Shown here in pieces: positions 17,153 to 26,526 of a stretch of 64,000 bases of DNA (the first letter of the stretch is position 1; the number at the start of each line of letters is the position of its first letter). Source of the DNA: an uncultured Bacteroidales bacterium. GTDB taxonomy: Bacteria > Bacteroidota > Bacteroidia > Bacteroidales > UBA932. Location: contig CAJOKD010000008.1 in NCBI GenBank assembly GCA_905235085.1, positions 50,682-114,681 on the forward strand, given 5' to 3'. The position numbers were made by a program, and so were the translations under genes. The notes below the pieces were generated by a model. The model saw only the letters and a list, made by a program, of their open reading frames with translations. It made no database searches and was not told where the DNA came from.

Positions 17153-18183
17153 TATTTCTTAGGGAAACTGAGGTAATAAATAGCTCCCAGCGTGAGGGAG
17201 ACCATATCCAGGCTTGTATTGTAGGCGGCCGCTGCGTGCAGCCTGAGATCCTTGCTGTCCCGGAGCGGGAACCAGTGGGCTGCACCTCCGAACGAATAGC
17301 TGTCGTATGCCGGGGAGTTGAAGAATACGATGTCTCCGCTCTTTTCTATGATGTCGCTTGTAGCGCGGTCCATTCCGCCCTTGAGAAGGAATTCCCATTT
17401 GTCGGAAGGAGTGTACATAGCCTTCGCATAGGCGCAGATACCGTTCCTCAATATAGCAAATTCATCAGATACCTTGTTGGAGACGTCGACACCAAAGGTG
17501 AAATCGCCGGCTTCGAGCTGATTGCCGAGGCTGAACACCCAGTCATAGCCATCACCGTTACCAATCAGATTGGTGCTGTATATGAGGCTCAGGGGGCCGA
17601 ATGCACCTCTGTATTGGAGGGAATATGACAGCAGTCCTCCTTCGAACGGGCGCACGCTGTAAGGGGAGCTCATAAGCTGGAAAGAAAGCCCTTGTGTCTC
17701 GTCTTCGTTCAAGAACCCGACCTTGCCGCCCCATTGGTAGCAGACGAAATTGTTCCAAAGTGAGGAACTCAGGTCAGGGTGTACGTCGAAGTCGTAGTCC
17801 TCGAATTCAAATCCACCGATGGACAGAATATCCTTGCCCGCGGTGATGAAGAAATTGCCGAATGAATATGTGAGGTTGGCCCAGTCGCACCAGGTAAAGT
17901 CGTCGGAATGCCAGGTGTTCTGATATAGAGGCTTCGGATCGTCGCTGAGCCAGTGGTTGCAGACACTGAAAGAAAGATTGTCCGTGATATCACCCTCGAA
18001 AAGGGTATAAAGTGAAGAATTGCCGAGAGTAACCTCTCTTTTCGTTCCACCATAAAACTTGGGGTTGAAGTCAACCCGTGGAACGATGGTAATCCCGGCA
18101 CTGGTGCCGGAATCACTGCCACCTTGCGCCTGGGCAAGGGTGCAGAGCAGGATCAAACCCGCAAAAACAACCAGTTTCTTCAT
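17152..18183 (-). CDS. Outer-membrane beta-barrel (porin-like) protein heading the pot operon
   Basis: About 343 residues from ATG 18183, where [20 protein letters not shown] is a clear signal peptide; the track start at 18300 adds 39 unlikely residues. The rest alternates aromatic and small residues in amphipathic strands, e.g. [18 protein letters not shown] and [12 protein letters not shown], and ends with a hydrophobic strand, [10 protein letters not shown]-like. It looks like a porin of 14-16 strands, family not identified. Because its stop overlaps the potA start, it is probably the outer-membrane entry for the polyamine transporter, but this is inference from context. Confidence 0.75.
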   Translation of the reverse strand: MKKLVVFAGLILLCTLAQAQGGSDSGTSAGITIVPRVDFNPKFYGGTKREVTLGNSSLYTLFEGDITDNLSFSVCNHWLSDDPKPLYQNTWHSDDFTWCDWANLTYSFGNFFITAGKDILSIGGFEFEDYDFDVHPDLSSSLWNNFVCYQWGGKVGFLNEDETQGLSFQLMSSPYSVRPFEGGLLSYSLQYRGAFGPLSLIYSTNLIGNGDGYDWVFSLGNQLEAGDFTFGVDVSNKVSDEFAILRNGICAYAKAMYTPSDKWEFLLKGGMDRATSDIIEKSGDIVFFNSPAYDSYSFGGAAHWFPLRDSKDLRLHAAAAYNTSLDMVSLTLGAIYYLSFPKK

Positions 18184-18223
18184 TTGAACGCATAAAAAAG
18201 TGTTTGGTTCAACTTTAACGCTG

Positions 18224-18231
18224 CAAAAATA
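18224..18231 (-). promoter_or_regulatory. -7 element TATTTTTG of the polyamine operon
   Basis: On the minus strand TATTTTTG lies about 40 bases upstream of the ATG at 18183, fitting the TAnnTTTG consensus. Confidence 0.45.
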
Positions 18232-18296
18232 AAACAAAAATGCGGACTTTTTCCAAGTACGCATCAAATAATTAAAATAAATAAATATAAGATAAA

Positions 18297-18800
18297 TCAA
18301 TCTGATTCCAGATGCCTGGCGATTATGACGGCTGCGTTACGGATTATCTCGGGGCAGGGCCGTTTCGCATAATATCCGGGAGTCCGGTCGGACGGTACCG
18401 GGCTTTCCGGCTTCCTCTCCTTCAGCCCAAGGAGTTCTCCACACACTATGCTTCCTCCATTGAGAGACTTGAATTCTTCAGCCATCTTCTGGACCAGGGC
18501 ATAATTGGCCGTCCTCCTTTCTTTCGCCGTGTCTTCTGCAGGACAGATGAGTCCGGCCATTATGACACAGGCGCTGAAACTGCCACAGACTTCCCTCATC
18601 CTGGCCATACCTCCTCCGAAACCGGAACCGATTACGGCCAGCGTCTTGCAGTCGCAAAGTCCATTGGCTTCCAGGATGTCGGAAAAAGAGAGCAGTACCG
18701 CCTGGCAGCAATTGTAACCCTGGAGGAATAAAGCCTTTGCTCTTTCGCCCCTCTCCTCCGGGGAGAACCCTTCCGGAAGTATGATCTTGCTCATAGGCAT
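18297..18800 (-). CDS. C_GCAxxG_C_C family redox-type protein
   Basis: 167 residues. It has spaced cysteines characteristic of the C_GCAxxG_C_C family: GYNCCQAVL, a glycine-rich FGGGMARMREVCGSFSACVIMAGLI, GGSIVCGELLG and KRPCPEIIRN. Family members are small cytosolic proteins thought to bind a metal or Fe-S centre, often next to redox genes. Here the gene lies 11 bases downstream of a Bcp-type peroxiredoxin, which supports a redox role. MSK at 18794 is an equally possible start. Confidence 0.88.
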   Translation of the reverse strand: MPMSKIILPEGFSPEERGERAKALFLQGYNCCQAVLLSFSDILEANGLCDCKTLAVIGSGFGGGMARMREVCGSFSACVIMAGLICPAEDTAKERRTANYALVQKMAEEFKSLNGGSIVCGELLGLKERKPESPVPSDRTPGYYAKRPCPEIIRNAAVIIARHLESD

Positions 18801-18811
18801 ATACCTGTATT

Positions 18812-19267
18812 TCAGCTGTTTCCGAGTATCTGTGAGGAATGCTCCTTGACCTTGATTTGTTTCGGGGTGAATATCTTCCGGACCACGCCGCCCTCATCTG
18901 CTATGAATGTGGTTCGGAATGTCCCTACAGTCTTCTTGCCGTACATCAGCTTCTCCCCGTAGACGCCCAACTCTGTCACCAGACTCTTTTCTGTGTCGGC
19001 GATAAGCGGGAAGGGGAGGGAATACTTTTCTATGAATTTCCTGTGGGATTCCGCACTCTGTATGCTGACTCCGATCACGGCATAACCGAGGCTCAGGAAG
19101 CGTTCGTAATTGTCCCGCAAGTCGCAGGCTTCAGAGGTGCAGCCTGGAGTACTGTCCTTCGGATATACATAAAGGACCAGCTTCTTGCCGGCGAAATCGG
19201 AAAGCTTCCATTCCTTTCCATCCTGGTCCTTTCCGAGGACCTCAGGGAGTCTCTGTCCTATTTCCAT
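18812..19267 (-). CDS. bcp: Bcp/PrxQ-type thiol peroxidase
   Basis: 151 residues, normal for Bcp. It has the peroxidatic and nearby resolving cysteines in YPKDSTPGCTSEACDLRD (C-x4-C), followed by VIGVSIQSAESHRKF and an intact AhpC/TSA fold ending with FTPKQIKVKEHS. It reduces hydrogen and organic peroxides with thioredoxin in the cytosol. Probably transcribed with the C_GCAxxG_C_C gene. Divergent from the acyltransferase gene at 19330. Confidence 0.92.
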   Translation of the reverse strand: MEIGQRLPEVLGKDQDGKEWKLSDFAGKKLVLYVYPKDSTPGCTSEACDLRDNYERFLSLGYAVIGVSIQSAESHRKFIEKYSLPFPLIADTEKSLVTELGVYGEKLMYGKKTVGTFRTTFIADEGGVVRKIFTPKQIKVKEHSSQILGNS

Positions 19268-19315
19268 TTTCCGTATTTTTTTTCAAAGATACACATTTTA
19301 TCGCTTCTTGTTGAT

Positions 19316-19323
19316 TATCTTTG
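19316..19323 (+). promoter_or_regulatory. -7 element TATCTTTG with only 6 bases to the ATG
   Basis: TATCTTTG ends 6 bases before ATG 19330. The expected transcription start falls on or next to the start codon, so the mRNA may be leaderless. Confidence 0.6.
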
Positions 19324-19329
19324 TCATCT

Positions 19330-20517
19330 ATGGAAGAAAAGAAGGATACTAATACTCCCGTCAGGGAAGCGTGGGTGGACTGGCTGAGAGTGACAGCCTG
19401 TTTTATGGTGATGGTCGTGCACAGCACGGAACCTTTCTATCTGGGTGGAGACGGATCCCTTGTCCTGACTAAGGCAGACGCTTTCTGGTCAGCCGTGATA
19501 GACTCACTGGTCCGCAGCTGCGTCCCGCTCTTCGTCATAGCGTCCAGCTACCTTCAGTTCCCGCTCCGCCGCAATACTCCTGATTTCTTCCGGCGCAGGG
19601 CCGTCCGGGTCCTTGTCCCGCTTCTTGTCTGGACAGTCGTATATGCCTTTGCTTACGGCAGCCCCGTGAATAACTTCAAGGACCTCCTTCTCAATTTTAA
19701 TTACTCTGCCGGACATCTGTGGTTCGTGTATATGCTTTTCGGCGTATACCTGTTGATTCCTCTTCTTTCACCGTGGGCGGAAAAGGTCAGCCGCAAGGAA
19801 ATGCTTGTCTATCTTTGCATATGGCTGTTCACTTCCTTGATACCATTCTTCCGCAGCTGGGCTACAGGGGATACTGCTCCCGTCATATACGGACCATCCG
19901 GGATTCCTATGCCTGCCTTCTATCCTGTATGGGGGGAGGCAAGCTGGAATGTCTACGGGACATTCTACTATGTGAGCGGCTTCATCGGATACCTTCTCCT
20001 GGGACTGTACTTCCGCCGGTTCCATAAGGAAATGTCCTGGGGAAAGACTCTTGCGGTCGCACTGCCTATGTTCCTTGCCGGATTCGCGGTTACAGCCGGC
20101 GGTTTCTACAGGCGGGTGATGCGTTCATCGGGTGGCCTTTTCCCTTCAGGCGGAGATGTCAGCCTTGCCGTAGGATGGGAAACTACTTGGGGCTACGACA
20201 CGCTCGGGGTTATCCTTATGGCTATTGCCATCATACTGTGTTTCAAGAAGATAGGCTCAGAAGTGAAGTCGTGCTCCCCACGTCTGCAACAAGTCTCCGA
20301 AGCCAGTTACGGGATGTATCTGATCCATATGCTCCTCCTGCCTGTCTTCTCCGGCCTTCTGCGTGGCTGGCTTGGTTTCGGTCCTGACGGAGTCTTGGGT
20401 TTCTGGACTACTCCTGTGGAGATACTGCTGACGGCCGCAGCAACCTTTGTCACCACGGCCGTCATTGCAGTCCAAGTCCGACGTATCCCGAAGGTCGGAA
20501 AGATCCTTATGGGCTGA
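19330..20517 (+). CDS. Acyltransferase 3 family membrane protein
   Basis: About 395 residues from ATG 19330. The track TTG at 19321 overlaps the promoter box. It starts with the family signature VDWLRVTACFMVMVVHSTEPF (the RxxA/H region, with the conserved His) and has about ten membrane segments. AGHLWFVYMLFGVYLLIPLL and YGMYLIHMLLL are also typical. These proteins transfer acetyl or succinyl groups to exported polysaccharide or other substrates at the inner membrane. The substrate is not indicated by neighbours. It converges directly on the sialate esterase gene. Confidence 0.88.
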   Translation: MEEKKDTNTPVREAWVDWLRVTACFMVMVVHSTEPFYLGGDGSLVLTKADAFWSAVIDSLVRSCVPLFVIASSYLQFPLRRNTPDFFRRRAVRVLVPLLVWTVVYAFAYGSPVNNFKDLLLNFNYSAGHLWFVYMLFGVYLLIPLLSPWAEKVSRKEMLVYLCIWLFTSLIPFFRSWATGDTAPVIYGPSGIPMPAFYPVWGEASWNVYGTFYYVSGFIGYLLLGLYFRRFHKEMSWGKTLAVALPMFLAGFAVTAGGFYRRVMRSSGGLFPSGGDVSLAVGWETTWGYDTLGVILMAIAIILCFKKIGSEVKSCSPRLQQVSEASYGMYLIHMLLLPVFSGLLRGWLGFGPDGVLGFWTTPVEILLTAAATFVTTAVIAVQVRRIPKVGKILMG

Positions 20518-22494
20518 TCAACGCCCCCAGTGGTCTGTCCTGAAGGAACCGACCGGAAGCATCGTCTCACCGCACAGGTTGCAGTCAGGGTTGGCGCCCC
20601 AGGCATAGCGTACCGCAAGCGGGAACCTGACTTCCGGGCACGAGACTACCACGCTGGTGCCTTCTATCCTGGCCTGAGCGAAATGGAACTTGCGGTCGGA
20701 ACCTGCAATAGCGAATCCCTTGACCGTGCTGCTGCCGTCGAGCGTCTTCAGGGACGCGGCGTTCTTGAACCTGATCCTGATGGAATCTCCCTCAAGTGAA
20801 TATGACTCCATTTTCGGAGAGTCGGCGATGATATCCTGGCCGTATGTGTACTTGAGCGCCAGCAGGGCGAGCCTCCTGCCGACTTCCTGCTTGTTCTTCG
20901 GGTGGATGTCGCCGGCATCTCCGATGTCGATTGTCACGCACATATGGGCGTCTTTCACTGCGTCTGCCGCAAGAGACTGGGCTTCACGTAGTTCCGCCCA
21001 TTCGGAAACAATGTCCGGATACTCCTGCCGGGCCTTGTAGTTGCAAAGCTGGACGATATAGAACGGGAAATCGCTGCCCCAGAGCCTCCTCCAGTCCGCT
21101 ATCATTATAGGAAGTGTCTCCGCGTATTGAGCTGCATCGGATGAATTCGATTCGCCTTGATACCAGATCGCTCCTTTGATGTCGAACGGGATGAGCGGAT
21201 GGATCATCGTATTGTAGAGGTTGGACGGATAGTCAGGCCTGGTGATGTCATCCTGCGGCATTACATCGATGTCGCTCTGGGAAGAGCCGATGCAGAATTT
21301 CCATTCGCCGCTGACATTGATCGACTCGTCTCCGCAAGAGACGGTGAAGCGATCCTTTTCACCAAGCAGTCCGCAGTTGAGATGGTTGTCAAGCACCCTG
21401 ACGGCTATCACGTTCCTGCCGGCCTTTACGAGTTTCCCGGGGACAGTGTAACGGCGGAAGATGTTGAAGCCGACAGTGTGGCCGATTAGTTTGCCGTTCC
21501 AGTAAGTCCAGTCATCGTCATCGATGCTTTGGATATTGAAGGTAAGGTCTTTGCCTTCCCAAGATTCAGGAATATCAGTCTCGTAGCGGAACCATATCAC
21601 TCCGTCCCAGCTTCCCAGGCCGACCGTTTCGATATTCCCGGGGACGTGCATCGTCTTCCAGGAGGAGTCATCCATTTGCGGTTGCGCCCAGGTGGCCGTC
21701 GTCCCTGTCATACCCCTGTCGGCCTTGGCGATGTCTTCGCGCCACTTGGTCTTCAGGGAATCAGCGTTCCTTCCCTGGGTCTCTCCTTTGGAACGCTTTG
21801 CGATTAGTTCCTTCTGGCTCGGCATCGTGCCGAGAGCCTCCAGGGTGGTCCATCCTTCGATCATTGTGCCGCCGTATGACGAGTTGATCAGTCCGACAGG
21901 AACTCCTGTGGATTTCTGTATCTCCCTGCCGAAGAAATAACCGCAGGCTGAGAATTGCTCGATGGCTTCATAGGAACTGACCTCCCATCCACTGTTCCCT
22001 ACAACCTTGAAATCCTCGGAAGGATCGAATGCCGATGTCCTTACCAGGTTGAGCACTCTCAGGTCGGGGTAATTGGCAGCATCATCCAACTCTTTCTCAT
22101 AATCGTTTACCCGGCCCCAGCCCTTCACCGGCATTTCCATATTGGACTGTCCAGAGCAAAGCCAGACGTCACCGGACATCACGTTGTGCAGTACCGTCGT
22201 GCGCTTTTCCCCCTTACCGTTGGAAAGTGTGATCTCGAACGGCCCGCCTGCAGGTGGGGTGTTTACCTTTACCGACCATTTCCCGTCAGCTCCGGTGATA
22301 CATTCGTAAGTCGCTCCATCCCAGGATGTCAGCACCTTGACAATGGATCCCGCCTTTGCCTTGCCCCATACGGGGACTTCGCTGTTCTGCTGCAGGACCA
22401 TATTGTCCGAAAACAAAGGGGAGAGCGTTACCTGTGCCTCCAAAGAATATCCGGCCATCAGCAAGGCGGCCAGGAGAGTGATGATTCTGTTCAT
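20518..22494 (-). CDS. Exported sialate O-acetylesterase-like SGNH hydrolase
   Basis: About 658 residues from ATG 22494 (MNRIITLLAALLMAGYSLEAQ, signal peptide). The SGNH catalytic blocks WLCSGQSNMEMPVKGWG and GAIWYQGESNSSDA are present, as are MCVTIDIGDAGDIHPKNK and a jelly-roll insertion (FRYETDIPESWEGKDL through GKLIGHTVGFNIFRRY). This is the layout of Bacteroidota sialate/carbohydrate O-acetylesterases. It probably removes O-acetyl groups from host or plant glycans in the periplasm. It converges on the acyltransferase with no gap and is divergent from a CE7-like esterase gene. Confidence 0.9.
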   Translation of the reverse strand: MNRIITLLAALLMAGYSLEAQVTLSPLFSDNMVLQQNSEVPVWGKAKAGSIVKVLTSWDGATYECITGADGKWSVKVNTPPAGGPFEITLSNGKGEKRTTVLHNVMSGDVWLCSGQSNMEMPVKGWGRVNDYEKELDDAANYPDLRVLNLVRTSAFDPSEDFKVVGNSGWEVSSYEAIEQFSACGYFFGREIQKSTGVPVGLINSSYGGTMIEGWTTLEALGTMPSQKELIAKRSKGETQGRNADSLKTKWREDIAKADRGMTGTTATWAQPQMDDSSWKTMHVPGNIETVGLGSWDGVIWFRYETDIPESWEGKDLTFNIQSIDDDDWTYWNGKLIGHTVGFNIFRRYTVPGKLVKAGRNVIAVRVLDNHLNCGLLGEKDRFTVSCGDESINVSGEWKFCIGSSQSDIDVMPQDDITRPDYPSNLYNTMIHPLIPFDIKGAIWYQGESNSSDAAQYAETLPIMIADWRRLWGSDFPFYIVQLCNYKARQEYPDIVSEWAELREAQSLAADAVKDAHMCVTIDIGDAGDIHPKNKQEVGRRLALLALKYTYGQDIIADSPKMESYSLEGDSIRIRFKNAASLKTLDGSSTVKGFAIAGSDRKFHFAQARIEGTSVVVSCPEVRFPLAVRYAWGANPDCNLCGETMLPVGSFRTDHWGR

Positions 22495-22546
22495 TGGCGT
22501 ATCATTTAGTGCAAGGACGAAGTTACTCAAAAACTTTCGTTTTATT

Positions 22547-22554
22547 TATATTTG
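22547..22554 (+). promoter_or_regulatory. -7 element TATATTTG with only 4 bases to the ATG
   Basis: TATATTTG ends 4 bases before ATG 22559, again predicting a leaderless or near-leaderless transcript. Confidence 0.6.
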
Positions 22555-22558
22555 CATT

Positions 22559-23878
22559 ATGAAAGATATCAAGAGACTGATAGTGTTGCCGGTCATCCTG
22601 ATGGTGGCCGGAATAGCCTTCGGGCAGACAATCAACGACCACATAACCCTTTCCATCGACGAGGCTGACGGAAGGTATGCGAAAGGGGAGTCCGTCAAGG
22701 TGTATGCCCAGTCGGACAGCACTTCCACATACAGGCTGAAACTCTATGTCAATGGACTTTATAAATCGGAATCAACGGTAGAGATAGGTCCTGATAGATC
22801 TGTGATATTCAACGAGTCATACGATAAGGCCATAGCGCTGATGTTCGAAGTGGCAGGAATCTGCGAGTCTTCGAATGGGAATGCTATGATAGGTGCGATC
22901 GTCGCTCCGGAGGAGTTCGAACCGGGGTTCGATGAGCCTCGTGACTTGAGGAAATTCTGGAGAAAGCAGTTCCGCCGGATGCGCAGGTCCGAGCCTGTCG
23001 TCATCCTCACGCCGGTTCCGGTCAGCAATCCGGAATATGCCTCCAGCACCGATTGTTTCGACCTTGAGATCAGTATGCCGGAGGGGCGTCCAGTACGTGG
23101 CTACATCGCCTTCCCGAAGGATGCGGGGAAGCGGACCCTTCCGATAGTGATATTCGCACACGCAGCTGGAAAGATCCATAACAAATGGACGCTCAGCGAT
23201 CCGGAAGTGACTGCTGCCCTTGCACACAGGGGAGGAGGGGCGATTGCGATGGATATCAATGCCCACGGTCTACTCAACGGCCAGCCTGAGAGCTACTACA
23301 AGGGATTCGAGGACGGCGAGTTGCATGATTACAGCGGGCGCAATGTAACAAGCCACGAGGAGTTCTATTTCCGTACAATGTTCCTGAGGCTTGAAAGGGC
23401 GCTTGACTATGCCTGCACGAGTCCGTACTGGGACCGCAAGAGAGTCCTGGTATTCGGTGAGAGCCAGGGAGGTGCCCAGTCCGCCTTCCTTGCCGGGGTT
23501 GACAAGCGCGTGGGAGCGGCAGTAATGACCGTTCCTGCGATGATGGATATGGGAGGTGCATTGAAAGGCAGGCTGAGCGCGTGGGTGAAGCCTCTTGAAA
23601 GGGACGGCATCGATTCTCCGGCGAAAGACATAGCTCCATATTACGACGGCGCCCTGCTCCTCAAGGGATGCAAGGCGCGTCTGTTTATCGAGGCAGGTCT
23701 CATAGACGTAACCTGCCCTCCTGCCGGGGTATTCTCGGGATATAACAACGCCAAGGGGCAAAAGAGGATATACACCTACCCTTATCGGCCGCATCACGAG
23801 CCGAATGCCAAGTACCACGACGGGTGGATGTACATCTACGAGGCCCGCAACGCGTTCATAGACGAGTATCTCGAATAA
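22559..23878 (+). CDS. Exported acetyl-xylan-esterase-like (CE7/AXE1) alpha/beta hydrolase
   Basis: About 439 residues from ATG 22559 (MKDIKRLIVLPVILMVAGIAFGQ, signal peptide). The track start at 22337 is inside the neighbouring gene. An N-terminal beta domain precedes the hydrolase. The nucleophile elbow is VLVFGESQGGAQ, the acid is probably in AGLIDVTCPP and the His in YRPHHEPN. RGYIAFPKDAG and FEDGELHDYSGRN fit CE7 enzymes, which deacetylate xylan oligomers or similar esters. Together with the divergent sialate esterase it forms a deacetylation pair for exported glycans. Confidence 0.85.
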   Translation: MKDIKRLIVLPVILMVAGIAFGQTINDHITLSIDEADGRYAKGESVKVYAQSDSTSTYRLKLYVNGLYKSESTVEIGPDRSVIFNESYDKAIALMFEVAGICESSNGNAMIGAIVAPEEFEPGFDEPRDLRKFWRKQFRRMRRSEPVVILTPVPVSNPEYASSTDCFDLEISMPEGRPVRGYIAFPKDAGKRTLPIVIFAHAAGKIHNKWTLSDPEVTAALAHRGGGAIAMDINAHGLLNGQPESYYKGFEDGELHDYSGRNVTSHEEFYFRTMFLRLERALDYACTSPYWDRKRVLVFGESQGGAQSAFLAGVDKRVGAAVMTVPAMMDMGGALKGRLSAWVKPLERDGIDSPAKDIAPYYDGALLLKGCKARLFIEAGLIDVTCPPAGVFSGYNNAKGQKRIYTYPYRPHHEPNAKYHDGWMYIYEARNAFIDEYLE

Positions 23879-23887
23879 GGTTCTCTT

Positions 23888-24049
23888 TTATCCTTCGGGA
23901 GAGAAGTCTTCCTTGCCGACTCCGCAGAGAGGGCATACCCAATCCTCAGGCAGATCTTCAAAAGCGGTCCCAGGAGCTATTCCTCCTTCCGGATCGCCGA
24001 CTGCAGGGTCGTATTCGTACCCGCAGACGTTGCAAACATACTTTTTCAT
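23888..24049 (-). CDS. Rubredoxin
   Basis: 53 residues, too short for the ORF track. Translation of the minus strand from ATG 24049 gives [20 protein letters not shown], then [20 protein letters not shown] and GVGKEDF. Two CxxCG knuckles hold a single iron; the spacing is that of a standard rubredoxin. It is a cytosolic electron carrier, often used with rubrerythrin or superoxide reductase in anaerobes. None of those genes is adjacent. A TATATTTG box lies 20 bases upstream. The gene ends 9 bases from the stop of the CE7-like esterase. Confidence 0.97.
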   Translation of the reverse strand: MKKYVCNVCGYEYDPAVGDPEGGIAPGTAFEDLPEDWVCPLCGVGKEDFSPEG

Positions 24050-24069
24050 CTCGTTATTACGGTTTATCG

Positions 24070-24077
24070 CAAATATA
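24070..24077 (-). promoter_or_regulatory. -7 element TATATTTG of the rubredoxin gene
   Basis: Minus-strand TATATTTG, 20 bases upstream of the rubredoxin ATG at 24049. Confidence 0.55.
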
Positions 24078-24202
24078 GCGAATTATCAATTGAACAGCAT
24101 AAGTTGGTGGTCACCTTGAAGCTTTTTGCCTTGATAGGAGCGAAAGGCATCGTGGTCCCTGTTCCGTCTTCTTTTTGTTCTACAATATACGATTAAATTT
24201 CT

Positions 24203-24210
24203 TAAATTTG
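24203..24210 (+). promoter_or_regulatory. -7 element TAAATTTG before the barrel gene
   Basis: TAAATTTG ends 6 bases before the TTG at 24217 that opens the next reading frame. Confidence 0.5.
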
Positions 24211-24216
24211 TAGAAC

Positions 24217-25434
24217 TTGGAAGTAAACCATCCCACAAAACCATTCCAAAGAGTGAGAAGGGCATTCTTCATAAAGGTGCTGGCCGTCTTGTTGCTGTCA
24301 GGCGCTCCGGCTGCCAATCCTGCTTCAGCGCAGGGTCTGGATGATGCCGTGTTGTGGCTTTGGGATTTCTTCAGTTCGCCCAGCAGGAAGCTCGACCCAT
24401 CCTATGTTTTCCAACCGGGCAACTGTTTCAGCGTGTCTACGGATTATTCAGTCGCCAGCAACAGAGTCGTGATAGATTCCAACGAAGAGGTCTATACCGG
24501 GCCGCTGCATCTGAACTTCGGAGTGGACCTCAAGACCGAGCCTCGGGTGACGCATAAAATCGGATTCAGTGCCGGATACGGGCCTCTCAAGCTGGGGTTC
24601 TCCCACGAAGTGTGGCGGAAATCACGCGTTGCCAAGGATTATTCGCTGAGGTGGTTCAAGAATACATTCGCTATCGATGCACGTTATGACAGGTATTATT
24701 CAAAGCCGGGCGGTACGATGTCGGGCGAATTCCTGGAACCATCTGATCCGATGTATATGGAGCAGAACGGCACGGCCCCTCTGGTCGCGACCGGGGCTGC
24801 AAAGGTTATGGATATCCTGCTGAGCGGCCTCTATGCCTTCAACCAAGACAAGTTTTCCTACCGTGCCGCATACGACGGGGGAGTCGTCCAGCGTCGCTCT
24901 GCAGGTTCAATGCTCGCTGCAGCCAAATATGCCAGGGGAGACATTTCCCTGGATCCTAATGAAGCGGTCCTTATGAATATGATAATGGGAATGGGGAGCT
25001 TCAGCTCACGCCAGTTCTCCCTTGGAGTGGGCTATTCGTACAACTGGGTTCCTTTCCATAGGGATGCCGCCAGGAAAAGAGACCTGGACGGACTGCGCAA
25101 TGTCACTCTGAACATCACTGCCGTCCCTATGCTGGCAGTCCTCAACAAGGTCATTACCACCGAATATTCCGCCTCCGGTATATTCGGTTATACCAATGAA
25201 GCGGAGGAGACTTTCCAGATGCGCGGGCGTGTCCATCCAAGTTTTACGGCCAAGGCGGGCCTGAGCTATACCAGCGGCCATTTCTACCTGACTTCCTGGG
25301 TTGATTTTTCGCACTTCGCCTTCAATAACGGCTCCCGCGAGTATCCCGGTAAGACCGGCGACTATTCCATCCTCTCCCAAAAGGGGAGTTTTTCCAGCTG
25401 GACCGGACTATTCCAGCTTAACTATCGTTTCTGA
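24217..25434 (+). CDS. Outer-membrane beta-barrel protein, DUF4421-like
   Basis: 405 residues as drawn from TTG 24217; GTG 24253 (VRRAFFIKVLAVLLLSG) is an alternative start directly before the signal peptide core. A cleavage site after PASA is likely. The mature part consists of amphipathic strands, with YAFNQDKFSYRAAYDGGVVQRRSAGSML in the middle and a final FQLNYRF ending in phenylalanine, as expected for barrel assembly. The pattern resembles DUF4421 proteins; function unknown. The MBL hydrolase gene follows after 28 bases and may share its transcript. Confidence 0.75.
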   Translation: MEVNHPTKPFQRVRRAFFIKVLAVLLLSGAPAANPASAQGLDDAVLWLWDFFSSPSRKLDPSYVFQPGNCFSVSTDYSVASNRVVIDSNEEVYTGPLHLNFGVDLKTEPRVTHKIGFSAGYGPLKLGFSHEVWRKSRVAKDYSLRWFKNTFAIDARYDRYYSKPGGTMSGEFLEPSDPMYMEQNGTAPLVATGAAKVMDILLSGLYAFNQDKFSYRAAYDGGVVQRRSAGSMLAAAKYARGDISLDPNEAVLMNMIMGMGSFSSRQFSLGVGYSYNWVPFHRDAARKRDLDGLRNVTLNITAVPMLAVLNKVITTEYSASGIFGYTNEAEETFQMRGRVHPSFTAKAGLSYTSGHFYLTSWVDFSHFAFNNGSREYPGKTGDYSILSQKGSFSSWTGLFQLNYRF

Positions 25435-25462
25435 CTTGAATCACCAACCATAATCTCACGAT

Positions 25463-26521
25463 ATGAAAAGGATACTATTCATTTTGCTCGCGAGCGTTGC
25501 AGCGCTTACGCTCTCTGCACAGTCCAAGAAGACACAGCAGAACCCGTTTTCCATTCCCGGACATCGCTATGCCACTGAGTATTGGGGACTTCCCGACCAG
25601 TACCTTGAGCATCAGGCCTGGTATATGCTGGACCTTGCCGACAAGGCTTTCAATGCCAATCCTCCTTCCACGAAAGTTTCACTTGAGAGGGAGATGGCTC
25701 TCCTTATGCTCGATGTAGTAGCCCACGAACCGGACCCTGCACACAATCCGGCCGTGCTGGATTATCTAGCCAAGCGTACCAAGCTCGTCGCAGAGGACCT
25801 TGAGAAACCACTTAAGGGAAAGACCCTGAGGATCTACAAAATCTACAACTGCGGACTGATATTCAGGACCCGAGACGTCACCGTCGCCGTAGACCTGAAC
25901 GGCAGGAACGGGATGTTGATCCCTGATGACATTATGTCCCGTATCGTAGACAAGACGGATATCCTGTTCTATACGCATAATCACGGCGACCACGTCGACT
26001 CACACGTTGCAGCCCTGGCTCTGAAACGGGAGATTCCTGTCTATGCCACTGAAGAGATATTCAAGCAGGACGGCAAGGTACGCCATATCCATCCGGACAA
26101 CCTCTGGGCATTCGAAGTCGCACTGCCTTCCACCAAGCTGCAGGTGCACGTTCTGCCCGGTCATCAGGATGCCGTCAAGAACAACATCTGGGTGATTACC
26201 CTTCCTGACGGGAAGGTAGTTTGCGCTACGGGGGACCAGTGGCTTTCCAACGGAAAGGACCTTGTCTGGATAAAGGATGCGGTCACGAAGATTCCTAAGA
26301 TCGATGTCCTTGCTATGGATTGCTGGATCCACGACTTCGACCAGCATCTGGCTGCATTTGCTCCGCGCCTGCTGGTATCCCAGCACGAAGACGAGATCGG
26401 CGGCCACGGGATCGACCATAGGGAAGCGTTCTGGATGTCGATTTACAAGTACGAGAACATCTACCGGATCGGTATTCCTTACGTGCTGCTGAGCTGGGGA
26501 GAGTGGTACGACTACAAATAG
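25463..26521 (+). CDS. Exported MBL-fold metallo-hydrolase
   Basis: 352 residues with a signal peptide (MKRILFILLASVAALTLSAQ). The metal-binding motif YTHNHGDHVD (HxHxDH type), a later His in VLPGHQDA, Asp in CATGDQWLS and a final His in LVSQHEDE define a metallo-beta-lactamase fold. An N-terminal region of about 110 residues, rich in Leu and Glu, precedes it and is unassigned. It should act in the periplasm; the substrate is unknown. The neighbouring barrel suggests an envelope role. Confidence 0.85.
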   Translation: MKRILFILLASVAALTLSAQSKKTQQNPFSIPGHRYATEYWGLPDQYLEHQAWYMLDLADKAFNANPPSTKVSLEREMALLMLDVVAHEPDPAHNPAVLDYLAKRTKLVAEDLEKPLKGKTLRIYKIYNCGLIFRTRDVTVAVDLNGRNGMLIPDDIMSRIVDKTDILFYTHNHGDHVDSHVAALALKREIPVYATEEIFKQDGKVRHIHPDNLWAFEVALPSTKLQVHVLPGHQDAVKNNIWVITLPDGKVVCATGDQWLSNGKDLVWIKDAVTKIPKIDVLAMDCWIHDFDQHLAAFAPRLLVSQHEDEIGGHGIDHREAFWMSIYKYENIYRIGIPYVLLSWGEWYDYK

Positions 26522-26526
26522 GCTGA

